From DASUBN01 sp036500225 (GTDB lineage: Bacteria > Pseudomonadota > Gammaproteobacteria > Natronospirales > REEB76): a DNA stretch of 64,000 bases. Both the position numbers and the translations under genes were made by a program. The stretch is taken from positions 1 to 64,000 of the forward strand of contig DASYCJ010000055.1 in the NCBI GenBank assembly GCA_036500225.1, written 5' to 3'. Below are positions 16,827 through 25,788 of the stretch, in pieces (the stretch's first letter is position 1; the number at the start of each line of letters is the position of its first letter). The notes beneath the pieces are model-generated. The model did no database searches, was not told where the DNA came from, and saw only the letters and a list, made by a program, of their open reading frames with translations.

Positions 16827-18854
16827 ATGGAACACACGACCCTGCGTTCCATCCTGATCCTCATGGGGGTCGCGGTGTTCGTGGTGGCGGCCCTGCGCCG
16901 CCTGCACTTGCCTGCGGTCCTGGCCTACCTGGTGACGGGCTTTCTGGTGGGGCCCCACGGCATCGGCCTCATCCCCGACAGCGCCGATACCCGGGAACTG
17001 GCCGAGTTCGGCGTGGTGTTCCTGCTCTTCACCTTGGGGCTCGAGTTCTCGGTGCCGCGCTTCTGGGTGATGCGCAAGTCCGTGTTCGTGTTGGGCGGCG
17101 CCCAGGTACTGTTCACGACCCTGGGCACGGTAGCCGCGGCCCGGATCATGGGTAGCAGCACGCCGGTGGCCATCGTGCTGGGCGGCGCCTTCGCTATGTC
17201 TTCCACCGCCATCGTCGCCAAGCAACTCACGGAACAGAACGAGATCGGCCTGCAACACGGCCGCTCTGCGGTCGCGGTGCTGCTGTTCCAGGATCTCGCG
17301 GTCATCCCCTTCCTGATCCTGATCCCCGCTCTCGCGAAGGGCGTGGGCAGCGCCATCGCCGGCGACATGCTGTGGGCCTTCGGCAAGGGCGCACTCGCGG
17401 TGGTGGTGATCCTCGCCGCCGGTCGCTGGTTGCTGCGTCCCTTGTTCCATCAGGTGGCGAGCGCCCGCTCCGCGGAACTCTTCACGCTTACGGCACTACT
17501 AGTCACCATGGCCTCGGCCTTCGGTACTGCTTATCTCGGCCTATCTCTCGCGCTCGGCGGTTTCCTCGCGGGCATGATGCTGGCCGAGACCGAGTATCGG
17601 CATCAGGTGGAGGCGGACATCCGCCCCTTCCGCGACGTGCTCTTGGGCTTGTTCTTCATCACCGTCGGCATGCTGCTCAATCCCGCCATCGTGGCCCGGC
17701 ATTGGGCGCTGGTGCTGGCAGCAGTGGTGGGCATCTCTTTGTTCAAGCTCGGACTGATTGCAGTCCTAAGTCACCGCCTCGGCTCCGACAACAATGCCTC
17801 GCTGCGCACTGGCCTGGTACTGGCCCAAGGCGGCGAGTTCGGATTCGCCTTGCTCTCGCTTGGCTTGGCGCAAGGCATCATGCGTCCCCAGCTCGCGGAG
17901 CTCGGCCTCGCGGTGATCGTCATCAGCATGCTCATGGGCCCGTTCCTGATCCGTTACAACCGCAAGCTGGCGGACCGGATCTTCCCCGAGAGCGAACTCG
18001 AGGACCACGACCGCCTGCAGCACGACATCGGCCGGCATCAGGTACACCTTGAGAACCACGTGATCATCATCGGCTACGGCCGTGTGGGCCAGAACGTGGC
18101 GCGCTTGATCGAACCGGAAGGTTTCGAGTTCGTGGCCTTGGACTTGGATCCCCTGCGGGTGCGCCATGCCCGCGAAGCAGGCGACCCGGTGTACTACGGC
18201 GACGGCACCAACAGAGACGTACTGCGCGCTGCCGGTATCGAAAGGGCCCGGGTACTGGTGATCAGCTACTTCAAGGTCTCTACGGCGCTGAAGATATTGG
18301 GACACGTGAAGAAGATGCGACCGGATATCCCGGTGCTGGTACGCACCCGCGACGACGCGGAATTGGAACGCCTGCAGGCAGCCGGCGCCACGGAGATCAT
18401 TCCCGAGACCCTGGAGTCCAGCCTGATGCTGGCGTCGCATCTCCTACATGTACTGCATGTGCCCATGTCCCACATCCTGCGCAAGATCCAGGAAGTGCGT
18501 ACCCACCGTTATAGCCTGCTGCGTAGCGTGTTCCGCGGCCAGGACGCGGTGCCCATCGATCCTTCCCATGCTTTCCGCGAACAACTGCACACCGTGACCT
18601 TGGATAAGGGCGCCAGCAGCGTGCGCCGTACCTTGGCGGACATCGACCTTAAGTCCCTAGGTGTGGTGGTGACGGCCCTACGCCGCGAAGGCGTGGTGGG
18701 CCGCCAGCCCCCGGGCGTCACCGTGCTCAAGGAAGGGGACGTGGTGGTGCTATGGGGCACGCCCGAGAAACTGCAGGACGCCGAAGAGCGTCTGCTGCGC
18801 GGTGACAACCGCGTGAAGAATCCGAGACCTGCGACTGGAGTATCTGATGCTTGA
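16827..18854 (+). CDS. Kef-type monovalent cation:proton antiporter (CPA2) with RCK domains
   Basis: 675 residues. Residues about 1-385 form the CPA2 exchanger domain with 12-13 TM helices, including the conserved FQDLAVIP (154-161) and LALGGFLAGMMLAETEYRHQ (241-260). Residues 411-528 are an RCK_N/TrkA-N Rossmann domain (HVIIIGYGRVGQNVARLIE), and residues about 583-655 an RCK_C/TrkA-C domain. It exchanges K+ (or Na+) for H+ in the inner membrane under nucleotide or glutathione control; KefB/KefC specificity cannot be decided from sequence alone. The purT start overlaps its end by 8 nt. It is divergent from the amidohydrolase pair. Confidence 0.9.
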   Translation: MEHTTLRSILILMGVAVFVVAALRRLHLPAVLAYLVTGFLVGPHGIGLIPDSADTRELAEFGVVFLLFTLGLEFSVPRFWVMRKSVFVLGGAQVLFTTLGTVAAARIMGSSTPVAIVLGGAFAMSSTAIVAKQLTEQNEIGLQHGRSAVAVLLFQDLAVIPFLILIPALAKGVGSAIAGDMLWAFGKGALAVVVILAAGRWLLRPLFHQVASARSAELFTLTALLVTMASAFGTAYLGLSLALGGFLAGMMLAETEYRHQVEADIRPFRDVLLGLFFITVGMLLNPAIVARHWALVLAAVVGISLFKLGLIAVLSHRLGSDNNASLRTGLVLAQGGEFGFALLSLGLAQGIMRPQLAELGLAVIVISMLMGPFLIRYNRKLADRIFPESELEDHDRLQHDIGRHQVHLENHVIIIGYGRVGQNVARLIEPEGFEFVALDLDPLRVRHAREAGDPVYYGDGTNRDVLRAAGIERARVLVISYFKVSTALKILGHVKKMRPDIPVLVRTRDDAELERLQAAGATEIIPETLESSLMLASHLLHVLHVPMSHILRKIQEVRTHRYSLLRSVFRGQDAVPIDPSHAFREQLHTVTLDKGASSVRRTLADIDLKSLGVVVTALRREGVVGRQPPGVTVLKEGDVVVLWGTPEKLQDAEERLLRGDNRVKNPRPATGVSDA

Positions 18855-20028
18855 GTTAGGCACGCCCCTCACTGCCAATGCCCTGCGCGTGATGCTCTTG
18901 GGCTCAGGAGAGCTCGGCAAGGAAGTGGTGATCGAACTGCAACGCTTCGGCGTAGAGACCATCGCCGTGGATCGCTATGCCAGGGCGCCGGCCATGCAGG
19001 TGGCGCATCGCAGCCATGTCATCGACATGCTGGATGGCAAGGAGATACGCCGCCTGGTGGAGATGGAGAGACCCCACTACATCGTGCCGGAGATCGAGGC
19101 CATCGCCACGCCGACACTCCTGGAACTGGAACAGGAAGGCTGGACCGTGATTCCCACGGCACGCACCGCGCGCCTCACCATGGACCGGGAAGGCATCCGC
19201 CGTCTGGCCGCCGAGACCCTCAAGGTCCCCACTTCCCCTTACAAGTTCGCTGACACGCTGGAGGATTTCCGCGCCGCCGTGCGAAGCATCGGCATGCCCT
19301 GCGTAGTAAAACCGGTGATGAGTTCTTCCGGCAAGGGCCAAAGCGTGGTGAAAGACGAACCCGACATCCAACACGCCTGGGAATACGGCCAGGCGGGCGG
19401 CCGCACCGGCAAGGGCCGCATGATCGTGGAAGGCTTCGTGGACTTCGACTACGAAATCACCCTGCTCACGGTGCGGCATAGCGCAGGGACTAGCTTCTGC
19501 GCGCCCATCGGCCACCGCCAAGAGGACGGTGATTACCGGGAATCCTGGCAGCCCCAGCCCATGAGCGAGAAGGCGCTCGTCGAGTCCCAGCACATGGCCA
19601 AACTGATATCCGACGACCTGGGTGGGCGCGGCATCTTCGGCATGGAGTTCTTCATCAAGGGCGACCAAGTGTGGTTCAGCGAGGTCTCACCGCGCCCCCA
19701 TGACACCGGCCTGGTGACGCTCATCTCCCAGGACCTCTCGGAGTTCGCCCTGCATGCCCGGGCTATCCTGGGACTGCCCACCCCGGTGATCCGCCAGTTG
19801 GGTCCCTCTGCCTCAGCGGTGATCTTACCCCACGGGGACTCCGACGCACCTCTGTATAGGGGTGTGGACGCAGCCCTCACGGAACCGGATACCATGTTGC
19901 GGCTCTTCGGCAAGCCGGAGATCCGCGGCCACCGCCGCATGGGGGTGGCCCTGGCGCGGGACGTATCCATAGAAGCCGCCACGGCCAAGGCGCTACGCGC
20001 CGCCGCGGCCATCCACGTGAAGATGTAG
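18847..20028 (+). CDS. purT: Formate-dependent phosphoribosylglycinamide formyltransferase PurT
   Basis: 393 residues, the normal PurT length. It is an ATP-grasp enzyme that uses formate and ATP to formylate GAR, the folate-independent route for purine step 3. Segments typical of the family are MLLGSGELGKEVVIELQRFG, VIPTARTARLTMDREGIRRL, CVVKPVMSSSGKGQS (ATP-grasp loop) and WFSEVSPRPHDTGLVTL. Its ATG lies inside the end of the antiporter gene (8-nt overlap). The yajQ Shine-Dalgarno (AGGAG) overlaps its stop codon. The three genes are probably co-transcribed. Confidence 0.95.
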   Translation: MLELGTPLTANALRVMLLGSGELGKEVVIELQRFGVETIAVDRYARAPAMQVAHRSHVIDMLDGKEIRRLVEMERPHYIVPEIEAIATPTLLELEQEGWTVIPTARTARLTMDREGIRRLAAETLKVPTSPYKFADTLEDFRAAVRSIGMPCVVKPVMSSSGKGQSVVKDEPDIQHAWEYGQAGGRTGKGRMIVEGFVDFDYEITLLTVRHSAGTSFCAPIGHRQEDGDYRESWQPQPMSEKALVESQHMAKLISDDLGGRGIFGMEFFIKGDQVWFSEVSPRPHDTGLVTLISQDLSEFALHARAILGLPTPVIRQLGPSASAVILPHGDSDAPLYRGVDAALTEPDTMLRLFGKPEIRGHRRMGVALARDVSIEAATAKALRAAAAIHVKM

Positions 20029-20037
20029 GAGCCAGAC

Positions 20038-20523
20038 ATGCCTTCTTTCGACGCCGTCTCCAAGGTCGACACCGCCGAACTCACCAACGCAGTGGACCAG
20101 GCCAGCCGCGAGATAGGCCAGCGCTATGACTTCAAGGGTTCCTCCGCCGCCATCGAACGCAGCGACGACCTGCTGACGCTGTTCGCCGACAGTGAGTTCC
20201 AGCTCAAGCAGGTGATGGACATCCTGTACGGCAAGGCTGCCAAGCGCGGCATCGACGTCTCCAGTTTCGACCCGCAGAAGATCGAAGCCATCAGCGGCGA
20301 CAAGGCCAAGCAGGCCATCAAGGTGAAACAGGGTATCGAGAAGGAACTGGCGAAGAAGATGGTGAAGTTGGTCAAGGACAGCGGCCTCAAGATCCAGGCC
20401 GCCATCCAGGGGGACGAGCTGCGGGTCTCCGGCAAGAAGCGCGACGACCTGCAAGCCTGCATGGCGCTGTTCCGTGGTGCGAAATTCGAACAGCCCATCC
20501 AATTCACGAATTTCCGGGATTGA
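20038..20523 (+). CDS. yajQ: YajQ-family cyclic-di-GMP-binding protein
   Basis: 161 residues, full length for the family. It opens MPSFDAVSKVDTAELTNAVD and contains RYDFKGSSAAIERSDDLLTL and VSGKKRDDLQACMALFRG, all hallmarks of YajQ/DUF520. Family members bind nucleic acid or nucleotides. In Xanthomonas a YajQ protein is described as a c-di-GMP effector that works with a LysR regulator. It may be one of several c-di-GMP components in this window. It follows purT by 9 nt and converges with the minus-strand gene ending 8 nt downstream. Confidence 0.93.
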   Translation: MPSFDAVSKVDTAELTNAVDQASREIGQRYDFKGSSAAIERSDDLLTLFADSEFQLKQVMDILYGKAAKRGIDVSSFDPQKIEAISGDKAKQAIKVKQGIEKELAKKMVKLVKDSGLKIQAAIQGDELRVSGKKRDDLQACMALFRGAKFEQPIQFTNFRD

Positions 20524-20531
20524 TCCTCAGT

Positions 20532-21431
20532 CTATTCAGCTGGACTCACATCCAACGTCATGTCGTGAAAATCTAAAGTCAGCAGGGTTCCCGCGAAGAA
20601 CTCATTGCCCACCGTGCCCTGGAAGCGCTCCTGATAGGGCTGATGCACCTTGATGGTGGGGAAATACACCGTGGCCGGATGCGACAGCACCGTGCCAGCG
20701 AAACCGGTGGAATCCACTTGTACTCCCAGCATATCCACGCCGCCGTCGGTGATGGGGAAGTTGCGCACGATGGCGTGCTCAGTAGCCTTCTCGAAACCGA
20801 AGCTCTTCTCAGCGCCGCTGAAGATGAGCAGCGAACCGGTATAGCTGGTATCGATCTGGGCCTCCAAGGACTTACCGTCTACGGTGAAGGGTCCACCCAC
20901 CACGATGGGCGGACCCCAATCATGGAAGTCCACCAGCTTTAGCACACCCTTCCCCGGCTTCGGGTGTTCATCGGGTCTCAGGAGCTGTGACACCCGGATC
21001 AGGTGACGCTTGTAATCGATCTGCAGCACCCGGTCCTTGAAGAAGGTGTAATCCAGGGTGCCGGTATATTTGGCCAGCACGCCCATCTGGTCCGGAGACA
21101 TCGCCAGGAAATCGGCACTGCCCTGAGCTCCGGCGAACTCAGCGGGCTTGGGCCCATCCGTGAGGAACAGGCCGGCCACGACCTGGTTCTGGGATTTATA
21201 GGGAGTGAGCTTCCAGCCCAAGGCGCGCGCCACGTTCTCCGATATGGAGGAGTGGTTGTAGCTGGTGTCCAGCAGGAAGGTGTGGGGCTTGTGATCGGAG
21301 AGCGTCACCTGGATACAGATGGCGCCATCGCAGGGCCTGAAGGGTACCGCGGTGCCGTATTCCACGGTACCGCCCTGGGCGGCACCTGAAGCGAGTAGGG
21401 CCAGCGCCGCCGATGCTATCCGTCCGTACAT
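20532..21431 (-). CDS. Secreted retropepsin-like (bilobal) aspartyl-protease-like protein with DTS motifs
   Basis: 299 residues with a signal peptide (1-20). It has two lobes. Residues 52-64 read FLLDTSYNHSSIS and residues 192-203 read QIDTSYTGSLLI, where aspartyl proteases have hydrophobic-DTG(A). Both catalytic-type aspartates (Asp55 and Asp194) are kept, but the glycine of D-T-G is Ser in both lobes. Supporting segments are 'GTLDYTFFKDRVLQIDY' and 'GTVGNEFFAGTLLTLDF'. I start at the ATG at 21429-21431, which has GGGAG upstream. It lies 92 nt after the DUF4097-like gene and may be the last member of the YtrA-type operon. Confidence 0.7.
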   Translation of the reverse strand: MYGRIASAALALLASGAAQGGTVEYGTAVPFRPCDGAICIQVTLSDHKPHTFLLDTSYNHSSISENVARALGWKLTPYKSQNQVVAGLFLTDGPKPAEFAGAQGSADFLAMSPDQMGVLAKYTGTLDYTFFKDRVLQIDYKRHLIRVSQLLRPDEHPKPGKGVLKLVDFHDWGPPIVVGGPFTVDGKSLEAQIDTSYTGSLLIFSGAEKSFGFEKATEHAIVRNFPITDGGVDMLGVQVDSTGFAGTVLSHPATVYFPTIKVHQPYQERFQGTVGNEFFAGTLLTLDFHDMTLDVSPAE

Positions 21432-21523
21432 GGAACACTCCCGCCTGCGCCGAGCTGGCAGCATTGGGAGTGTCTGAATGGAAGGAAGTTCCCTGGCCTT
21501 AAGGTCAGACCGGAAACCGGCTG

Positions 21524-22339
21524 TCAGTGCTTGTCGTCCTTGAAGATATCACGACGCACTTCATTGTCGCCCAGCGGCCCGAAGCGCAGGTCAGCGAGCC
21601 CGGCGGTGACTTTCAGGTCCACGTCGTCCTTGCCCTTACCCTGCTGGGTGACACTGTTGCCGAGCATGTGCAGGTGACTCAGGAAACCATCGTTCTTCTC
21701 CGGCGGCGGGCCGTAGTACTGCCCATCCAGACTGAGGACCGCCAGGCCGAAGGTACTCTTGATCGTGACGTCCCGCGGCTCGTCAGCATCGGAGATCACA
21801 TGCAACCGGCCGGCACTGAGACGGCCATAGATGGCACCGCTGGGGACGTGGATCACCACTTCGCCCGCCGCGAGCTGTGCTTTCACGCCGCCCTTCACGC
21901 CATCGATGGCCATGCGTCCTTCCCCCATGGAGGCATCCACGCCGAAGCGCTCCGGCACTTGCACGGTCCACTCCTGTTTCACATCGCTGTTATGATCGTC
22001 GCCGGACGGGAAGATCACCGACAAGGTCAGGGTATCGCCCTTGTGGACCTGGCCTATCTTGGCGCCTTCGGTATCACGCAGGGTTGCTTCGGTGGATAAG
22101 GCGATGCCGAGCACATGCCGCTCCTCCTGTTGCATCACCAACGTCACGTGTACTGCATCGTCCGGCGATACGCTGATGCTGGTCTCGCCGGCGGTACCTT
22201 TGAGCGAGAGGAACTGGAGCCCAGCGGCCGGGATGTCAGTCTTGAGAGTCACGGGTTCGCTACCAGAATCCCGCACGCTGCAACCCGTGAGGGCCAGGGC
22301 CGCTGCGAGCGTGCCGAATACGATGAGATGACGTGTCAT
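21524..22339 (-). CDS. DUF4097-like putative adhesin, lipoprotein
   Basis: 271 residues. The lipobox LTGC (Cys at about residue 20) indicates a lipid-anchored envelope protein. The body has the beta-strand-rich pattern of DUF4097/putative adhesins: LQFLSLKGTAGETSISVSP, VQVPERFGVDASMGEGRMAI, then KAQLAAGEVVIHVP. It is similar throughout to the gene immediately upstream (both have 'AAGL..L.L', 'VKQEW.VQVP' and an 'FLG/VLGIAL' block), so the pair arose by duplication. Its start overlaps the stop of that paralogue (ATGA at 22336-22339). It is part of the GntR-ABC operon. Confidence 0.75.
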   Translation of the reverse strand: MTRHLIVFGTLAAALALTGCSVRDSGSEPVTLKTDIPAAGLQFLSLKGTAGETSISVSPDDAVHVTLVMQQEERHVLGIALSTEATLRDTEGAKIGQVHKGDTLTLSVIFPSGDDHNSDVKQEWTVQVPERFGVDASMGEGRMAIDGVKGGVKAQLAAGEVVIHVPSGAIYGRLSAGRLHVISDADEPRDVTIKSTFGLAVLSLDGQYYGPPPEKNDGFLSHLHMLGNSVTQQGKGKDDVDLKVTAGLADLRFGPLGDNEVRRDIFKDDKH

Positions 22340-23166
22340 TTCCCTGCTCCCTTGTGGGCGGCGTCCGCTGACGTGAGGTGCAGGGTCACCTGGCCGATGT
22401 TGAGTCTGAGATCCATACTGTCCGGGCCGTCACCGTCCATGGAGACCTTGTTGCCCAGGCCGCCGTGCTCGTGCACACCCGATTCAGCGCCCTGGAACAA
22501 TAGGGTCGCATCGCCGATGTTGCTGGCGAGCTGGATGCGGCCATGGTGGCTGCTGGCAGACTTGGCGCGGATCTCACCCACGTTCACGTCTGCATCGATG
22601 CTGCCCTGGGGCACGTCGATCTCGAGTTCACCCACGTCGAGCTTGGCACCGACACCGCCGGCCACGTCGGCGATGTCCATCTCGCCCACGTTCATGACCG
22701 AATCGAGCTTGAGGCGCACCGGCACCTGCACGTCCCATTCCTGCTTGACCTCGTCCTGGTCATGGCCGTCGAGGTCCAGAGACAGAGTCAGGCGCTTGTC
22801 CTTGCGATCCTGATGGATCGAGGCAGCGGAGATGTCGTGGGACAAGCCGCCGGACCAATGCAGGAAACCCAGGAAGGAGCGCTCCTTGGGACGCAGCGTC
22901 AGCTGCACATGCACTTCATCATCATGGGATGCCGTCACGCGCAGCTCGCCGACACGGACCTGCAGCCCCAAGGTATCGAGACCGGCAGCCTCGATATCCG
23001 CATTCAGGGTGCGAGGACCGACATGCCGGCTGTCCTCACCGACGACACCCTGCTCGGTGTCGTCACGCATCTCGGAACTGCGGTCGGGATGCTTGGCCGC
23101 GTACCAAGCGAAACTGCCGACCAACAGGACGATGATGGCGACCAGGACTGCAGTGGTCTTGTTCAT
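22336..23166 (-). CDS. DUF4097-like putative adhesin, membrane-anchored
   Basis: 276 residues. It has an N-terminal signal-anchor (about residues 5-22) with no lipobox, unlike its downstream paralogue. The body contains short repeated units 'NVGEMDIADVAGGVG', 'LDVGELEIDVPQGSID' and 'VNVGEIRAKSASS', which look like rungs of a beta-solenoid typical of DUF4097 proteins. In Firmicutes, DUF4097 proteins such as LiaG sit in envelope-stress operons; that is family knowledge and may not transfer. It lies 22 nt after the BON lipoprotein gene, in the same operon. Confidence 0.75.
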   Translation of the reverse strand: MNKTTAVLVAIIVLLVGSFAWYAAKHPDRSSEMRDDTEQGVVGEDSRHVGPRTLNADIEAAGLDTLGLQVRVGELRVTASHDDEVHVQLTLRPKERSFLGFLHWSGGLSHDISAASIHQDRKDKRLTLSLDLDGHDQDEVKQEWDVQVPVRLKLDSVMNVGEMDIADVAGGVGAKLDVGELEIDVPQGSIDADVNVGEIRAKSASSHHGRIQLASNIGDATLLFQGAESGVHEHGGLGNKVSMDGDGPDSMDLRLNIGQVTLHLTSADAAHKGAGK

Positions 23167-23188
23167 CTTGAAAGGCCTCCAAGGCCCC

Positions 23189-23518
23189 CTAGCGGATCAC
23201 GTTGATGTGGCAGTGCACGCTAGTGGTATCCGGGTTGGCGAGGGCGATCTGCACCGCCTTCTCCAGGGTCTCAGGGGCATGTACTGTGCCTGACAGGTAT
23301 ACACGGCCGTCAGCGGTCGCCACGCTCAAGTCCGCCTCATGGGTGGCGGGATCGGCATCGAGGCCGGTGCGGATGGCCTTGGCCAGGGTCGTGTCGTGAT
23401 GGCTGGACGAATCCCAGGTGGAATCGCCGTCCCCCACGCCGTTGCCGAGGGCCAGCACACAGCCACCGAGGTTGGCCATGGCGGCACACAGGGTCAGGGT
23501 CACCAATACACGTCGCAT
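23189..23518 (-). CDS. BON-domain lipoprotein
   Basis: 109 residues starting at the ATG at 23516-23518 (MRRVLVTLTLCAAMANLGGC). The LGGC lipobox puts the modified Cys at about residue 20. Residues about 42-108 form one BON domain: TTLAKAIRTGLDADPAT, LSVATADGRVYLSGTV, ETLEKAVQIALANP. BON domains in OsmY- and DolP-type envelope proteins bind phospholipids or help maintain the envelope. It sits between the ABC permease (37 nt upstream) and the DUF4097 pair, which supports an envelope-stress role for the operon. Confidence 0.85.
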   Translation of the reverse strand: MRRVLVTLTLCAAMANLGGCVLALGNGVGDGDSTWDSSSHHDTTLAKAIRTGLDADPATHEADLSVATADGRVYLSGTVHAPETLEKAVQIALANPDTTSVHCHINVIR

Positions 23519-23555
23519 GTCTTCGCTCCAGATGAAGGTTGATAGAGCCCGGGGG

Positions 23556-24515
23556 TTAGATCTCGGTGCGCTTGCGGCGCAGCCAGATGGCACCGTAGAT
23601 GAAGGCTGTCGCCACCACCAGGCCTATCCACAGGCTCGGGCTGGCGATGATCTGGCCGATGTTGCTGAGGCCCATCACCGGACCGGACAGGTCCATGTGC
23701 TTCCAGCTCTGCATCTCGATGGGGTCGAGGTTGAAAGCCAGTTGCAGCCAGTGCAGCTTGTAGGCGAGCAGCATGCGGGCGAAGCTGCCGGTGTGGAACA
23801 CCCACAGCTCGGCGAACATGACGCCCGCCGGCACCAAGAGGGCCCACAGGAACGGCACCTTCTTGGCCCAGCTGGAGGCCAGCATGTACCAGGCGTAGAA
23901 GGGCAGGTACCAGATGGCCTGCACGATGAGGCCATAGGCCAGCAGCGACCAGGCACCGATGAAGGAGCCGGGATGCGCCAGCAGCACCCAGGGATGAGTC
24001 CCCACGGCCGCGCCCATGATCATGAGCAACAGCAGCAGTATCAACTCGAACGCCACGGTCACCGCGAAACTCACGGCAGTGACGCTGATAAGCGCCGTGC
24101 CAAGCTTGGCCAGCACGGTGCGTGCATCCGATACCGGCATGGATCTCCAGAACAGCACGCTGCGGTCACGGCGCTCCGCATACAGGCTATCCAGGAGATA
24201 GAAGAACACCACGATCTGCATAAGCAGGTTGAAAAGCCAGCCCAAGCTGAAGGTCACCGCGCGGATGAACATCCTGATGCCGTCGTCGTCCGCATCGCGG
24301 AAGTCCGGCAGGTTGTCCAGCTGGAAATGGGTGCCGTTGGAGAATTCCACATTGTTGATGGTCTGGTTGTGGCCGATCAGTACCGCCACCAGCATGTACA
24401 GGGACAGCACCGTGAGCACGCCGGCCACCACCGTGGGCACCATCCACAGCGAGCGGTTCTCCCAGAACTCGCGACGGATGAGTGTCTTGTTCACGCGCAT
24501 GTCGGCGGCGTTCAT
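23556..24515 (-). CDS. ABC transporter permease of a YtrA-type operon
   Basis: 319 residues with six or more predicted TM helices (about 24-48, 95-120, 142-172, 182-205, 217-240, 288-310). A large N-terminal loop after helix 1 is probably extracytoplasmic. The form is that of ABC-2-type permeases; no sequence motif fixes the substrate. Its start overlaps the ATPase stop (ATGA at 24512-24515), so ATPase and permease are made together. Such permeases beside YtrA-type regulators are linked to peptide or cell-wall antibiotic responses in other bacteria. Confidence 0.82.
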   Translation of the reverse strand: MNAADMRVNKTLIRREFWENRSLWMVPTVVAGVLTVLSLYMLVAVLIGHNQTINNVEFSNGTHFQLDNLPDFRDADDDGIRMFIRAVTFSLGWLFNLLMQIVVFFYLLDSLYAERRDRSVLFWRSMPVSDARTVLAKLGTALISVTAVSFAVTVAFELILLLLLMIMGAAVGTHPWVLLAHPGSFIGAWSLLAYGLIVQAIWYLPFYAWYMLASSWAKKVPFLWALLVPAGVMFAELWVFHTGSFARMLLAYKLHWLQLAFNLDPIEMQSWKHMDLSGPVMGLSNIGQIIASPSLWIGLVVATAFIYGAIWLRRKRTEI

Positions 24516-25369
24516 TGCATGCCTCCTTTGACCTTGGCGACGAAGATGTCGGCCACGCTTGGAGTGTGGATCTCGCCGAGCTTGCTGAGCTCGTCGCGGG
24601 ACACGCCCTCGTATAGATAGAGTTTCTTACCGAACACCTCACGCTCATACAGGGGCTTCAGCCCTTGGGCCGCGGCAGCCTTGTCCGGGGCGACCAGCAC
24701 TTCCGTATATTCCTCGGCCACCTGGTCCATGGAGCGGTCCAGGGTGACCCGGCCGCCGTCGATGAACATCAGGTGGGTGAGGATCTTCTCGATCTCCTCC
24801 ACCTGGTGGGTGGTGACGATGATGGTGCGCTGCGCGTCGAAGTAGTCGTTGAGCAGGCTGGTGTAGAACTCCTTCCTATATAGGATGTCCAGACCGAGGG
24901 TCGGCTCATCCAGCACCAGGAGCTTGGCGTCGATGGCCATAATCAGCGCCAGATGCAGCTGCGTGACCATGCCCTTGGACAGCTCGCCGACCCTGCTCTT
25001 TTGCTTGATCTTGGTCTTCTCCAGGAAATGCATGGCGCGCTCGCGGCTGAAGCCGGGGTGCACCGCTTCCACGTATTCCACGGCGTTGTGCACACGCAGC
25101 CAGCGCGGCAGCACCGCCACGTCGGCGATGAAGCACACGTCACGCATCAGGTTATGGCGAGCCTGCCGCGGGTCATGGCCGAGCACGTCCAACTCGCCCT
25201 CGAAATCCGTGAGTCCGAGGATGGCCTTGAGCGCGGTGGTCTTGCCGGCGCCGTTGGGGCCAATTAGACCGACGATGCGGCCCTCCTCGATCTCGAAGTC
25301 CACCTTGTCCAGCGCGCGGGTGGCGCCGTACTGCTTGCTCAAGCCGCGGGCCTTGACCAGGGTCGTCAT
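24512..25369 (-). CDS. ABC transporter ATP-binding protein
   Basis: 285 residues. Walker A is GPNGAGKTT (37-45), the signature is LSKGM (130-134, a variant of LSGGQ), Walker B is LLVLDEPT (150-157) and the H-loop is His188. The fold and the 'LSKGM' variant are typical of ABC-2-type exporters of the YtrB/CcmA-like group. The C-terminal 80 residues form an accessory domain. Its start overlaps the GntR stop (25366-25369) and its stop overlaps the permease start, so the three genes are coupled. Confidence 0.92.
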   Translation of the reverse strand: MTTLVKARGLSKQYGATRALDKVDFEIEEGRIVGLIGPNGAGKTTALKAILGLTDFEGELDVLGHDPRQARHNLMRDVCFIADVAVLPRWLRVHNAVEYVEAVHPGFSRERAMHFLEKTKIKQKSRVGELSKGMVTQLHLALIMAIDAKLLVLDEPTLGLDILYRKEFYTSLLNDYFDAQRTIIVTTHQVEEIEKILTHLMFIDGGRVTLDRSMDQVAEEYTEVLVAPDKAAAAQGLKPLYEREVFGKKLYLYEGVSRDELSKLGEIHTPSVADIFVAKVKGGMQ

Positions 25370-25740
25370 GACTTGCTTCCTTTTTCGCCTTCACGGGCCA
25401 GTTCCATCAGGTCCAGACCCAACCTCTGTACGCGCTGCAGGATCAGCGGCCATTCGCTCTTCAGGAACTGCTCGCGCTCGTTCTTCATCAGGCTGCGACG
25501 CGCGCCTTCCTTGACGAACATGCCCAGGCCGCGGCGCTTCTCCACCAGGCCCTCGTCCACCAGTGACTGGTAGCCCTTGAGCACGGTGAGGGGGTTGATC
25601 TGGTATTCGGCGGCTACCGAGCGTACCGAGGGAAGCGGATCACCCTCCTTGAGGGTGTCTTCCAGGATCATGGCGACCACCCGATCCCGCAACTGGCGGT
25701 AGATCGGTTGGTTGTCGCTCCAGGTGGGTTCCATGTCCAT
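25366..25740 (-). CDS. GntR-family transcriptional regulator, YtrA subfamily
   Basis: 124 residues. Residues 10-78 form the GntR winged helix (QPIYRQLRDRVV, LPSVRSVAAEYQINPLTVLK, GLVEKRRGLGMFV). The short C-terminal helical tail instead of a large ligand-binding domain marks the YtrA subfamily, usually encoded with ABC transporters that they repress. Here it is encoded directly before an ABC ATPase and permease with overlapping ends. A dyad GGTG-N16-CACC at the operon promoter (26291-26314) and a near-copy at 56795-56818 are its likely operators (inference). Confidence 0.92.
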   Translation of the reverse strand: MDMEPTWSDNQPIYRQLRDRVVAMILEDTLKEGDPLPSVRSVAAEYQINPLTVLKGYQSLVDEGLVEKRRGLGMFVKEGARRSLMKNEREQFLKSEWPLILQRVQRLGLDLMELAREGEKGSKS

Positions 25741-25755
25741 TGGCCTCTCGCTGCT

Positions 25756-25787
25756 GTAGCCGGATAGTCGACTAGTGCTGCGGCTAC
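25756..25787 (-). repeat. Inverted repeat between the repeat-protein gene and the GntR gene
   Basis: Arms GTAGCCG and CGGCTAC, 18 bp apart, with the perfect palindrome TAGTCGACTA at 25765-25774 in the centre. It begins directly after the stop codon at 25789-25791. It could fold as an RNA hairpin that tunes expression of downstream genes, or serve as a protein site. No T-run follows. Confidence 0.45.
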
Positions 25788-25788
25788 C

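Noticed and set aside
23418..24620. 400-codon open frame opposite the ABC permease
   Set aside because: Composition (His, Gln, Glu, Ala) and lack of motifs mark it as a shadow; the minus strand encodes a coupled operon.
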